Shown: positions 1 to 6,542, counted from the stretch's first letter. The stretch: 6,821 nt of DNA from CAYSHJ01 sp964589725 (GCA_964589725.1 CAZPUJ010000154.1:1-6821), one strand, 5' to 3'. Notes: a model not told the origin generated them from the sequence alone. A program made the numbers and translations.

Positions 1-1
1 C

Positions 2-2830
2 CGTTGGGTCAACTTGTCCTGGCTATCGGATCTCGTTTCGAGAGGTCTGTTCGCGATCGGCGATGGGATCGGGCTGTCGCTGGGGACGGCGGTGCTCGTG
101 GCCGTGACGTGGTGGCTGCTGGGCAAGACCAGTCGGCCGAGCGTATCGAATTGGTGGGGCTCGGTCCTCGGTGCGTTGACGTTGCTAGCGTCTGCTCCGC
201 AGCTTACCGGTCAACCGGAAGTCGTGACGTTGTTCGGCTTAGCTGTGACGTTGTGGATTCTGCAGTCGTGGCGCGATACGACGTCTGAAATGCTGGCAGA
301 AGGTGCAGTCGCCGCGACGTGCATGCGGCCGACGACGCTTGGCCGCCTCTCTTTGTGGTGGCTTGTGCCGGTGTTTGCTGTGTGGAGCAATCTCGACTCG
401 CGGTTGTTTCTGGGTCTGGCGACGCTGCTGCTGTGGGGTATCGGCGAAACTGTCGGGAGTCGCTTCAGACACAGCGTGCTGACAGTGTCACAGCGAAAGG
501 CGTTTTGGAAAGTGTTCGCGGCGTGCGCCGTTGCGAGCTTGCTGAATCCGTTTGGTTGGCATTCTCTCACGGCACCGCTAACGGTGTACAGTGTGGAGTA
601 TCCCGCGATGCGAGACTACCTGGGCCCTGGTGCCGGACTGGCGGATCTCGGAGCGTTTTCGTTGCTGTCGAGCACCGTGTGGGAGTTTTGGCGTCAACCG
701 ATCATGACGGGAGTGCTTGTGCTGTCGGCAACCGCGATGACGCTCGTCTTGAACGCGCGGCGATGTCACTGGGGAGACGTGCTGTTGTTCCTGGGCATGA
801 CGGCCTTCGCGCTGGCGGCGACTCACGAATTGGCGGCGGCGTGCGTGGTCGCGTGCGTGATCGGAACGCTCAACGCGCAGCAGTGGTACCAGACTAACTT
901 CCGGCAATCGTATTCGGTCGAGGTTCGCGAGTTATTGTTCACGCGCGGCGGCCGTGCGGTGACAGTCGTGGCGTTTTTCGTGTTGGCGGTTTTGGCAGTG
1001 AATCATCGACTGTTCGGCACGGACGAGAGCCACGTGGGCTTGGGTCTGTCGTCCGGCTTGCGAGCGATGATCGACGGCTATCGTGGTGCCGTGGCGGAGT
1101 CGTGGGACGACCGTCCGTTTAACTTCGTGCCGCGGCAAGGGGACGTCTTGATCTGGCTCGATCAAAAACCGTTCATCGACAGCCGCTTCGCCGTCTTCGC
1201 CGGACGTGAGGACGCGGACTTGCGGACGATTCACGACCAGACACGCCGATCGCTCACGAGACAGCCGCAACACCGTGGTGCGAATACTGGCGAGCGTGCA
1301 GACGCGGCCGATGCCTTCGACGATGATCTATGGAAGGCGACGTTTGCTCGCTTTCAGATCACACACGTTTTACCTCGTTTGGCGGGTGTCCGGCCGGTGG
1401 TGTACTTGAAGCTGCTCAGTTCGCCGGATTGGCAATTGACGCACCTAGGCTCGATGTGCGCGGTGCTGTATCGCCAGGACACGAAGCATGTGGAGCTTGA
1501 GAAATACCTGGCCGAGCGCGCCGTTCAGTTCGTCAAGGCCGCGTATCAGACCGACGTACCGACCGCGGCCATGCGATCTGGCTGGCCGCGGGCACGGACC
1601 ATGTTTCAGCAGTATGTCTCTCCCCCCGCGGAACGAATGTCGAATGTCGTCCTCGAAGCGGACAATCTGTTGATGCACTTACGAGCGATGGCCAGCGGTC
1701 AATTGAAACTCGAAACGCCAACCGCTTTCTCCATCGCACTGCTCGCCATTCGCAAGGCCAACGCAGGGCTGTCCGAGTCCCCTGATCAGGCATTGGCCTA
1801 CCAAGCCTTGGGAGAGGCGCATGTGTTCCTACTGGACCTGGAAGCTTCCGTATTCGCCACGACGGGGGTCGCCTTTCTGAATCAACTGCGGTTCAATCAA
1901 GCACTCGGAGCCTATTCGCAGGCCGTGCTTCTGAACCCGAATGACTTGGCTCTGCGCTATCGTTTTATGGAATTGTTACGGCGTCACAACCGCCTCGATC
2001 TGACTCTGCGCGAGCTTCAAGAGATCGAGCGCCTGACCATGAAGATCAAGACCGAAGATCCGGAACTGCAAGATTCATTGCGGAAAAACTTACAGTTGAG
2101 CGAACAATTGCAAAGTCGGCTGGAAACGCTGCGAGAGCGGATCGAACAAGCTCTCGATCAAGGAGCAAGTCATCTGGAATTGGCTCAGCAGGCGTACCAA
2201 GCCGGCTTCGTGTTGGAGGCCCTGAAGCTGCTCGACGGCGATCCCGTCGCCGTCCGTGAGTCGCGGCCGGCGCAGGTGCTGCGCGGCTTACTGCTGTTCG
2301 AGGTGGGTCGCGTCGAGGAGGCTCACTCGCAGTTCGAGTTCGAATCGGCGGGCAATGTCTTGGACTGGCGTCTGCCGGCATCCTGGACTCGGCTGGCTCA
2401 CGGCGACTACGACAATGCCCTTTCGTTGTGGCAGCAAGACATCGAACTGAACGAACAGCGATCTTTGACCCGCCTGCTGTGGACGTTGCCGATGGTCCAA
2501 TCGCCGTATCAACTGACGGGGCAACCGAGCGTCTGGCCGGTGCAACACACGGCATTGGTCAGCGCGGTGGAGTTAGACTGGACGAACGAGCTGGCCATGA
2601 GATTGTGGTACTCCGCCATGTGCCAGCTCGAAACCGGGCGCATGCAGCTGGCCGCGAAAACGCTCAGCGGCATTCTGGAGGTCGCTCCGGAAACGGTCCT
2701 GCGGCCGCTGATCCGGTTCTACCTGTTCGTGATGACCGACGAACTGATCGATCTCGAACCGCCATCCGAGTGGATTCCGATCGACGGAGAATTGTTCGCG
2801 CCGGACCCGCAGACGGCCGAGATGAACTAA
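2..2830 (+). CDS. Multi-pass membrane protein with C-terminal TPR region (5' partial)
   Basis: This is the 3' part of a gene whose start lies outside the window: the frame stays open to the left edge, and the first possible start inside (TTG at 14) has no ribosome binding site and falls within a conserved-looking stretch reading RWVNLSWLSDL. Residues below count from that TTG (938 aa). Hydrophobic segments lie near 17-37, 49-86, 113-127, 130-146, 165-180, 228-246, 254-288 and 314-331. The pieces VWSNLDSRLFLGL (123-135) and LLNPFGW (176-182) resemble the W-x-N-L-H-G-x-F and NPyGW motifs of large planctomycete membrane proteins thought to be GT-C glycosyltransferase-like. A soluble segment follows, with GDVLIWLDQKPFIDSRFAVF (376-395), where relatives typically have 'W..p..kVFiDgR'. 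From about 500 the protein is helical and TPR-like, clearest at 618-650 (ALGAYSQAVLLNPND), with a charged, possibly coiled-coil helix at 660-715 and further TPR-like pairs to about 890. Function is not established; a role in envelope glycan or lipid-linked sugar transfer is only inference. Confidence 0.85.
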   Translation, partial: RWVNLSWLSDLVSRGLFAIGDGIGLSLGTAVLVAVTWWLLGKTSRPSVSNWWGSVLGALTLLASAPQLTGQPEVVTLFGLAVTLWILQSWRDTTSEMLAEGAVAATCMRPTTLGRLSLWWLVPVFAVWSNLDSRLFLGLATLLLWGIGETVGSRFRHSVLTVSQRKAFWKVFAACAVASLLNPFGWHSLTAPLTVYSVEYPAMRDYLGPGAGLADLGAFSLLSSTVWEFWRQPIMTGVLVLSATAMTLVLNARRCHWGDVLLFLGMTAFALAATHELAAACVVACVIGTLNAQQWYQTNFRQSYSVEVRELLFTRGGRAVTVVAFFVLAVLAVNHRLFGTDESHVGLGLSSGLRAMIDGYRGAVAESWDDRPFNFVPRQGDVLIWLDQKPFIDSRFAVFAGREDADLRTIHDQTRRSLTRQPQHRGANTGERADAADAFDDDLWKATFARFQITHVLPRLAGVRPVVYLKLLSSPDWQLTHLGSMCAVLYRQDTKHVELEKYLAERAVQFVKAAYQTDVPTAAMRSGWPRARTMFQQYVSPPAERMSNVVLEADNLLMHLRAMASGQLKLETPTAFSIALLAIRKANAGLSESPDQALAYQALGEAHVFLLDLEASVFATTGVAFLNQLRFNQALGAYSQAVLLNPNDLALRYRFMELLRRHNRLDLTLRELQEIERLTMKIKTEDPELQDSLRKNLQLSEQLQSRLETLRERIEQALDQGASHLELAQQAYQAGFVLEALKLLDGDPVAVRESRPAQVLRGLLLFEVGRVEEAHSQFEFESAGNVLDWRLPASWTRLAHGDYDNALSLWQQDIELNEQRSLTRLLWTLPMVQSPYQLTGQPSVWPVQHTALVSAVELDWTNELAMRLWYSAMCQLETGRMQLAAKTLSGILEVAPETVLRPLIRFYLFVMTDELIDLEPPSEWIPIDGELFAPDPQTAEMN

Positions 2831-2834
2831 AGTC

Positions 2835-3758
2835 TCAAAACTCAGTGACGACTTCCCTGCCGCTCGTCGTCGCAATCGCTTTGAATAAGTTCTCGTCGAT
2901 CGTGCTGCCGATGAAGCGGACGCGACCGTCTCCCATCAGAAAATGCACCCCTTGAGGGTGATGACTGCTGAAATCGTCGAAGTGCGCGACAGGACTGTTT
3001 GGGACGTGGTCCGCGACTCCGAGGATTCGAGCAAACGCCCATTCCCCTCCAGGGACAACTCCAAGCCACATGGAATGCCATTCCGGCGTCACTCTGTTGT
3101 CGGAACGGCGCTCGCCAACCACCAACGTGGTGCTCGTCCCGTCTTTGAAGTCACGGATGCGCATGATCCGTTGGTGGTGAAACGCGCCATCGCTGATGCA
3201 GGGCGTCGCCGGCGGCAGCGTTTCGCAATCCTCGAGTTCTCTGGTGCCGAACGATCCGACATAGTTCGCGGACGGCAGGGTGACCAACGGAGCGCCGGTC
3301 ATTTCGTCGTTGAGAGTCCAGCGAACTTCCGTCGAATCGGACGGGCAACGGAACATGGGAAGCGCTTGTTCCAGCAGCGGCGCGTTGCTGGGATCAGCGA
3401 TGAACGCGTTGAAGTTGATTTGCCTGTGGAGTGCCGCGTTGTCCATTTGAGGTAACAAATGCGACGCCCAACCCCAGCCATATGATCCCTCCGGGTCCGG
3501 CACACCGCCGGTCACACCGATCCAACCCGGCGGGAATGTGTTGTGCATTTCATGATAGCTGTGCAACGCAATTCCGATCTGCTTCAGGTTGTTTTGGCAT
3601 TGTGCCTTTCTGGCGGCCTCGCGCGCCGATTGAACCGCGGGCAACAATAGCGCGATCAAAATCGCGATGATCGCGATGACGACGAGTAATTCGATCAGCG
3701 TGAAGCCGCCTTTTGCGGCACGCCGGCAACAGGACCAACTGCGGACGAAGGAACTCAT
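2835..3758 (-). CDS. DUF1559 prepilin-like protein with H-X9-DG motif
   Basis: A complete 307-residue protein of the planctomycete DUF1559 family. The N-terminus has a short basic leader ending KGG, then FTLIELLVVIAIIAILIALL, a type IV pilin/pseudopilin signal: prepilin peptidase should cut after Gly18, leaving Phe19 and the Glu23 (+5) typical of pilins, with the helix (19-40) staying in the membrane. The family-typical AVQSAREAARKAQCQNNLKQ follows (41-60). Also present are FRCPSD (136-141), ANYVGSFG (164-171), the DGTSTTLVVGE stretch (206-216), and near the C-terminus H267-x9-D277-G278, the H-X9-DG signature. Length is usual for the family. I choose the ATG at 3758 because a GAGGAG sits 8 bases upstream; a GTG at 3767 would overlap that site. 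The product is probably displayed on the periplasmic side of the membrane; its role is unknown, and many paralogues per genome are typical. The gene converges on the membrane/TPR gene, with 4 bases between stop codons. Confidence 0.97.
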   Translation of the reverse strand: MSSFVRSWSCCRRAAKGGFTLIELLVVIAIIAILIALLLPAVQSAREAARKAQCQNNLKQIGIALHSYHEMHNTFPPGWIGVTGGVPDPEGSYGWGWASHLLPQMDNAALHRQINFNAFIADPSNAPLLEQALPMFRCPSDSTEVRWTLNDEMTGAPLVTLPSANYVGSFGTRELEDCETLPPATPCISDGAFHHQRIMRIRDFKDGTSTTLVVGERRSDNRVTPEWHSMWLGVVPGGEWAFARILGVADHVPNSPVAHFDDFSSHHPQGVHFLMGDGRVRFIGSTIDENLFKAIATTSGREVVTEF

Positions 3759-3766
3759 GGAAATCA

Positions 3767-3772
3767 CTCCTC
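3767..3772 (-). promoter_or_regulatory. Shine-Dalgarno site of the DUF1559 gene
   Basis: Read on the minus strand this is GAGGAG, separated by 8 bases (TGATTTCC) from the ATG at 3758. It fixes the start at 3758 and rules out the in-frame GTG at 3767, which shares a base with the site. It is the best ribosome binding site in the window; the other complete minus-strand genes have only weak ones. Confidence 0.85.
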
Positions 3773-3840
3773 AGAACAAATGGGAGATTGGCCGGAGCAA
3801 GAGCATCGCGACCGCCTGGAAAAATGACTGAACTTCAAGA

Positions 3841-3877
3841 GTTCCGCGCGCCAATATGGGCGGAACAGAGTCTGTTC
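3841..3877. promoter_or_regulatory. Two overlapping GTTC/GAAC palindromes (candidate operator)
   Basis: Two perfect dyads share the same GGAAC: GTTCCGC (3841-3847) pairs with GCGGAAC (3860-3866) across 12 bases, and GAACAGA (3863-3869) pairs with TCTGTTC (3871-3877) around one central G. The 15-base palindrome looks like a site for a dimeric regulator. It lies about 85-120 bases upstream of the DUF1559 start and 165-200 bases beyond the stop of the His-rich gene, so it could control the former. I could not identify a convincing -35/-10 pair nearby. The rest of the 284-base gap (3759-4042) contains nothing else I can support. The regulatory role is inferred from symmetry and position only. Confidence 0.4.
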
Positions 3878-4042
3878 GCATGCAAAAACGGAGCGAACCG
3901 AACATCTCAGGCGTTCACAACGACGTCGTCTGTCTGGATCAGAAGCGCATCGCTGAAGCGCGTGGTCGAGCTCGATCCGTCTTCCACAAGACGTCTGAAT
4001 GAACCGCTCGCGGCGATTCAGCAGAGGCGGATCGGGTGGCGA

Positions 4043-4462
4043 TCAGCAAGACGTCTCGGCGGTCCGAGGAGGTGCGCGCGGCGAAGCCGAAAAGATGGTG
4101 GGCGGCTGATCGCACTGCTGGCGAACCGCATCTTCCGCTGGCGACAACACTGCCGGCTCGCTCACCAACGTGATGCTTGGTGGAGCAGCTTGCGGCAGAC
4201 CCAGGAGTTGGCAGAGCGGGCAATCGTCATCGTGGCCAGGCCGTTCGCGGTGCGATTGAGCCGGCTCGGAATGCCGATGGCTGTGATCGTGTTTGTGCTT
4301 TTGGCGGCAAGCGTGAGCATGCGCGTGAACCGCCTCACTGACGTCCCCTCGCCGCGCGCATTCGGCGTGGTCGTGACGGTGACCTACCGCCAACGTCATT
4401 CCCCCAATGAACCAGACGGCCCAGAGACAGACCAGGCAGCGGCGAAGCATCGAGCGGTTCAT
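4043..4462 (-). CDS. Small exported histidine-rich protein (DUF2946-like)
   Basis: A 139-residue protein. The N-terminus (MNRSMLRRCLVCLWAVWFIGGMTLAVG compressed to a basic start and a hydrophobic core at 9-26) looks like a signal peptide or membrane anchor. Residues 28-77 hold 13 histidines, including HAHAH (46-50) and KHKHDHSHRH (55-64), ending in DDDCPLCQLL (78-87) with a C-x2-C pair at 81/84. The tail has a SPRAPP motif (127-132). Signal peptide, His-rich stretch, C-P-x-C and a terminal R-A/G-P-P resemble DUF2946-type proteins, small envelope proteins often found near metal (copper) handling genes. Divalent metal binding is plausible but inferred, and no metal transporter lies in the window. 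The start could also be the Met5 codon at 4450; no strong Shine-Dalgarno supports either. The opposite strand also reads open across this gene, but these protein features appear only on the minus strand. No close family match can be confirmed by eye. Confidence 0.75.
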   Translation of the reverse strand: MNRSMLRRCLVCLWAVWFIGGMTLAVGHRHDHAECARRGDVSEAVHAHAHACRQKHKHDHSHRHSEPAQSHRERPGHDDDCPLCQLLGLPQAAPPSITLVSEPAVLSPAEDAVRQQCDQPPTIFSASPRAPPRTAETSC

Positions 4463-4489
4463 GCCAGCGACTCAACGGACATTACAAAC

Positions 4490-4517
4490 GGCACGGATAG
4501 TCGGAGTATTACGTGCC
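4490..4517. promoter_or_regulatory. Dyad in the leader of the His-rich gene
   Basis: GGCACG (4490-4495) and CGTGCC (4512-4517) form a perfect 6-base inverted repeat with a 16-base spacer, 28-55 bases upstream of the ATG at 4462. It could be an operator or a 5' leader hairpin controlling the His-rich protein. No clear promoter hexamers are visible around it. Six-base arms can arise by chance, so this is tentative. Confidence 0.3.
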
Positions 4518-4571
4518 CATCACGGGGTTGTGACACACCATTTTTTCGTGAGACGAGATCTTGACAAGACA

Positions 4572-4596
4572 GGGCCACCAACACAATCACTGGCCC
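4572..4596. other. Short inverted repeat GGGCCA/TGGCCC
   Basis: GGGCCA (4572-4577) and TGGCCC (4591-4596) are perfectly complementary with a 13-base loop. The repeat lies just past the terminator of the hydrolase gene (minus-strand sense) and upstream of the His-rich gene. It has no T-tract, so it is not a clear terminator by itself; it may be a second stem helping to stop transcription, or chance. Confidence 0.25.
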
Positions 4597-4614
4597 GTGA
4601 ATTCTTCCTGTACC

Positions 4615-4655
4615 AAAAGCGAGTGACCCAGACGCTGCAAGCATCCGGGTCACTC
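4615..4655 (-). terminator. Intrinsic terminator of the hydrolase gene
   Basis: On the minus strand, 33 bases after the hydrolase stop codon, a perfect 9-bp stem GAGTGACCC/GGGTCACTC (4655-4647 with 4629-4621) encloses a 17-base loop that itself holds GCTTGCAGC, which could form a 3-bp inner stem. It is followed by GC and then TTTT (4618-4615). The stem plus T-run fits a Rho-independent terminator, although the T-run is short. It implies that the hydrolase and the His-rich gene are separate transcription units. Confidence 0.65.
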
Positions 4656-4688
4656 AGTTGATCGAAATAATTCCTGGCCGCAAGAAAG

Positions 4689-6098
4689 CTAGCGTGGCAG
4701 TTCGGCCGGCTCGTTCATTTCGCGCGTTCTCTCGGAGAAAAAGACGAACGGCGAAACCGCGGCGGCGATCTCAGGTCGGCCGACGTAGTTCGGCCAGCCG
4801 TGTCCTGGACCGATCAACTGACTCACATCCAGTTCCGAGACCTGGCACACGTGAGCTCCCAATCTGCGTTGATCATCGCGAGTAAATCCCGCACGAGCCA
4901 GCGCGCGGCTGGAGAACGGACGTCGGAGCGGAAAAAAGGCCAGAGCGAAGTCACGTTCATTCCGCAGGTTGAGTAAGCATTCGGCGCGATTCAGCGCACA
5001 GCCGTAGCGGTCTCCGGGATTGAGCCAATCATGCTCGATTGCGGCGGCGGCCAGCACCGCTCGAATGCGGTTGCCAGCGTCGGCCCGATTCCAGCGAGGC
5101 TGGCCCTGTACGCGACCTCCGGCCAACAAATGCAGCCCTGAGACGACCGTTCGCGCACCCAGACTGTGCCCGATCAAACTCACGGGACAGCCGGGCGGTA
5201 TCGCTCCGACCAGATCGGCCAAGTAAAAACCGGTCAACTCGGAACGACGTCCCAAGATCGCCATGTCCACTCCCGGCACCGCCGACGCGAAGATGTTGTT
5301 GGACAAGTATGTTAACGTTCCTTCGCTGGGCCACGTGAAGTAAATGAAGTTGAACGGCGTCGGCGGGCACGCGCTGCGCAACCACTGATAGCTGGCCTCC
5401 GCGTCGTGCCAGGTCTCTTCCCCGCGCCTGAAGCCGCCATGGACGAAGATGCACGTCGGACTACCAGGCGCCAGCGAACCCAGCAGTTCTTCAACACACA
5501 CCGAATGAACATGGCTGTTGTCCGTCATGGCGTGACACACGAAGCGGCACGATGGCCCGCACTGGCGTTGGTACTGCTGACAGCAACGTGTGCTCACGAC
5601 CCAATACCGCACCGACAAACCGGCCACCTGCAGCGAAGCCGCGGTGATGTGCGGCATCGGACTGCGCGGAGCCACATTCCACGGAACCGTTTCCAATTTC
5701 GGAGCCAGTTGCGGCGACGCCGGGATCGGCCGCTGAATTGTTTCGACTTCCTGCAGCGGTTGCGCGAGTGACCGCGCGGGCACGTCCAACTTTGGTTCCG
5801 GAACCGGATTCACGAACAGCGGCGCCGACTCGGGAGCATCCGATTCGGCGATGATGCTTGGACGCAGCGTTGTCCCGCCGCTGAATCGGAGCGTGGGCGC
5901 TTTGACGGACTCCGGCGTTGCCGGCTTAGCGGCCTTCTCCGGCAGAGGCGTGACATCGAAGTTGGCGAAGGTCGGACGCTTCGCCGGCTTGAAGACGGCA
6001 GGCTCCGTACCTAGAAGTCGAGGCATCCAAATCAGCGTCGCCACGGGCGCGAGAAACCAAGTGACCCAAGCGGTCATTCGCGATCGTTGTAACGTCAT
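4689..6098 (-). CDS. Membrane-anchored or exported alpha/beta hydrolase
   Basis: A 469-residue protein. Residues 9-30 (TAWVTWFLAPVATLIWMPRLL) form a signal peptide or membrane anchor. Residues 31-150 are a low-complexity linker rich in Pro, Ala and Lys. The hydrolase domain spans about 160-455: FVHGG (218-222, likely oxyanion-hole strand), FTWPSEG (254-260), and the nucleophile elbow GHSLG (310-314) with Ser312. By position, the acid may be Asp383 (in NLRNERDFAL) and the base His433 (in GPGHGW); these two are inferred. The FTWPS and GHSLG spacing recalls the DUF900/COG4782 group of esterase-like hydrolases. A cluster of six cysteines (172, 173, 180, 184, 188, 201) precedes the domain. The substrate is unknown; activity in the periplasm is inferred from the N-terminus. 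ATG 6098 is the first in-frame ATG after an upstream stop at 6183-6185, but its Shine-Dalgarno is weak; Met8 is an alternative. A terminator follows the gene at 4615-4655. Confidence 0.9.
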   Translation of the reverse strand: MTLQRSRMTAWVTWFLAPVATLIWMPRLLGTEPAVFKPAKRPTFANFDVTPLPEKAAKPATPESVKAPTLRFSGGTTLRPSIIAESDAPESAPLFVNPVPEPKLDVPARSLAQPLQEVETIQRPIPASPQLAPKLETVPWNVAPRSPMPHITAASLQVAGLSVRYWVVSTRCCQQYQRQCGPSCRFVCHAMTDNSHVHSVCVEELLGSLAPGSPTCIFVHGGFRRGEETWHDAEASYQWLRSACPPTPFNFIYFTWPSEGTLTYLSNNIFASAVPGVDMAILGRRSELTGFYLADLVGAIPPGCPVSLIGHSLGARTVVSGLHLLAGGRVQGQPRWNRADAGNRIRAVLAAAAIEHDWLNPGDRYGCALNRAECLLNLRNERDFALAFFPLRRPFSSRALARAGFTRDDQRRLGAHVCQVSELDVSQLIGPGHGWPNYVGRPEIAAAVSPFVFFSERTREMNEPAELPR

Positions 6099-6207
6099 GG
6101 CAGCATCACTCAGGCAGACAAACTCAAACTCGCCCGTCGACGTTGGCTTTTGGGCTTCCTGTGCGAGCGGCGCGCGAGTCCATCACTTCTGCACACGCTG
6201 CACGCTT

Positions 6208-6224
6208 GCGATGTAATTCATCGC
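6208..6224. promoter_or_regulatory. 17-base palindrome upstream of the hydrolase gene
   Basis: GCGATG (6208-6213) and CATCGC (6219-6224) flank the AT-rich core TAATT, giving a 6-5-6 dyad 110-126 bases upstream of the hydrolase ATG. The shape is that of a site for a dimeric helix-turn-helix regulator. No regulator gene lies in the window, and no T-run follows, so it is more likely a protein-binding site than a terminator, if functional. Confidence 0.35.
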
Positions 6225-6282
6225 GATGAGGATAGCTCACGAGTCATCTGGGCGCGCCGGGTGGCGACTCAGATCAGACAAC

Positions 6283-6322
6283 GTTCCGTGCAACGATGCC
6301 GATCGTGTCGGTTGTACGGAAC
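6283..6322. repeat. 12-base inverted repeat with 16-base loop
   Basis: GTTCCGTGCAAC (6283-6294) and GTTGTACGGAAC (6311-6322) are complementary at 11 of 12 positions. The odd pair is G-T, so in plus-strand RNA it would be a G-U wobble and the full 12-bp stem would form; in minus-strand RNA it is an A-C mismatch. No T-tract follows on either side. It may be a structured RNA element, an operator or a repeat remnant; I cannot tell which. Confidence 0.5.
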
Positions 6323-6332
6323 ACGCTTGCTC

Positions 6333-6354
6333 CAAAGGATGATGCAACCCTTTG
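6333..6354. other. Short inverted repeat CAAAGG/CCTTTG
   Basis: CAAAGG (6333-6338) and CCTTTG (6349-6354) form a perfect 6-base dyad around a 10-base centre, 11 bases from the 12-base inverted repeat to its left. No function is evident and chance is possible. Confidence 0.25.
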
Positions 6355-6398
6355 CTGTCCGGTAAGCCGCCCGATTTGAAACATTCCATCGATTTCGC

Positions 6399-6464
6399 AC
6401 ACTAACCCGAAGCGTCAGCGAGGGTCGGAGCCCGCAGCCCCTCGCTCACGCTTCGGGGTAGTGT
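6399..6464. repeat. REP-like intergenic inverted repeat
   Basis: The arms 6399-6424 and 6439-6464 (26 bases each) are reverse complements at 24 positions, with mismatches at 6405/6458 and 6416/6447; the loop is 14 bases (6425-6438). The arm core reads CCGAAGCGTSAGCGAGGG. From memory, sequences with this core recur in planctomycete intergenic regions (for example Rhodopirellula relatives), so I read it as one copy of a dispersed REP-like or small non-autonomous element; the copy number cannot be seen here. It starts 78 bases beyond the stop of the Fae-family gene and could also act as a transcription barrier or terminator, though no T-run is present. No transposase is nearby. Confidence 0.75.
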
Positions 6465-6542
6465 CATATTCAGCCGAGTGGAGAATATTCGGATTGGCAA
6501 TACACGTTTGGAAGGCGCGATTGCTCCAGCCGTTTTGTCAAC

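Larger units (their letters stand above)
6099..6542. other. Non-coding interval rich in inverted repeats
   Basis: This 444-base stretch separates the Fae-family gene from the hydrolase, both on the minus strand. Open frames here are short and lack recognisable features, so I call no gene. It contains at least four inverted repeats (6208-6224, 6283-6322, 6333-6354 and 6399-6464), listed separately. The hydrolase promoter should be in the left part, but I could not identify convincing -35/-10 elements. Confidence 0.6.

Noticed and set aside
14..16. TTG at 14 as the true start of the membrane/TPR gene
   Set aside because: The frame is open to the left edge, no Shine-Dalgarno precedes it, and the residues before it (RWVN) continue the motif-like stretch, so the gene most likely starts outside the window.
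319..897. Plus-strand open frame of 192 codons inside the membrane/TPR gene
   Set aside because: It is an alternate frame within a clear coding region and has no recognisable motif; the main frame carries the membrane segments.
2428..2955. Plus-strand open frame of 175 codons crossing the convergent gene ends
   Set aside because: It lies out of frame over the end of the membrane/TPR gene and antisense to DUF1559, and its composition is that of a shadow frame.
3759..3767. GTG at 3767 as the DUF1559 start
   Set aside because: It overlaps the GAGGAG that is ideally placed for the ATG at 3758.
3713..4564. Long plus-strand open frame of 283 codons
   Set aside because: It overlaps the start of the DUF1559 gene and all of the His-rich gene in antisense, has an Arg/Ser-rich composition typical of a shadow frame, and shows no domain. 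The minus strand has a signal peptide, His-rich stretch and CPLC motif.
4561..4587. TTGACA at 4561 as a plus-strand -35 element
   Set aside because: No acceptable -10 follows at 16-18 bases and no plus-strand gene lies downstream.
4459..4653. Minus-strand open frame of 64 codons upstream of the His-rich gene
   Set aside because: It begins inside the predicted terminator, overlaps the His-rich gene start by a few bases, and has no motif or ribosome binding site.
4043..6098. Hydrolase and His-rich gene as one operon
   Set aside because: A 226-base gap holding a stem-loop with a T-run separates them.
6201..6464. Dyads in the intergenic stretch as a CRISPR array
   Set aside because: The arms differ from each other and there are no repeated units with regular spacers; no cas genes are present.
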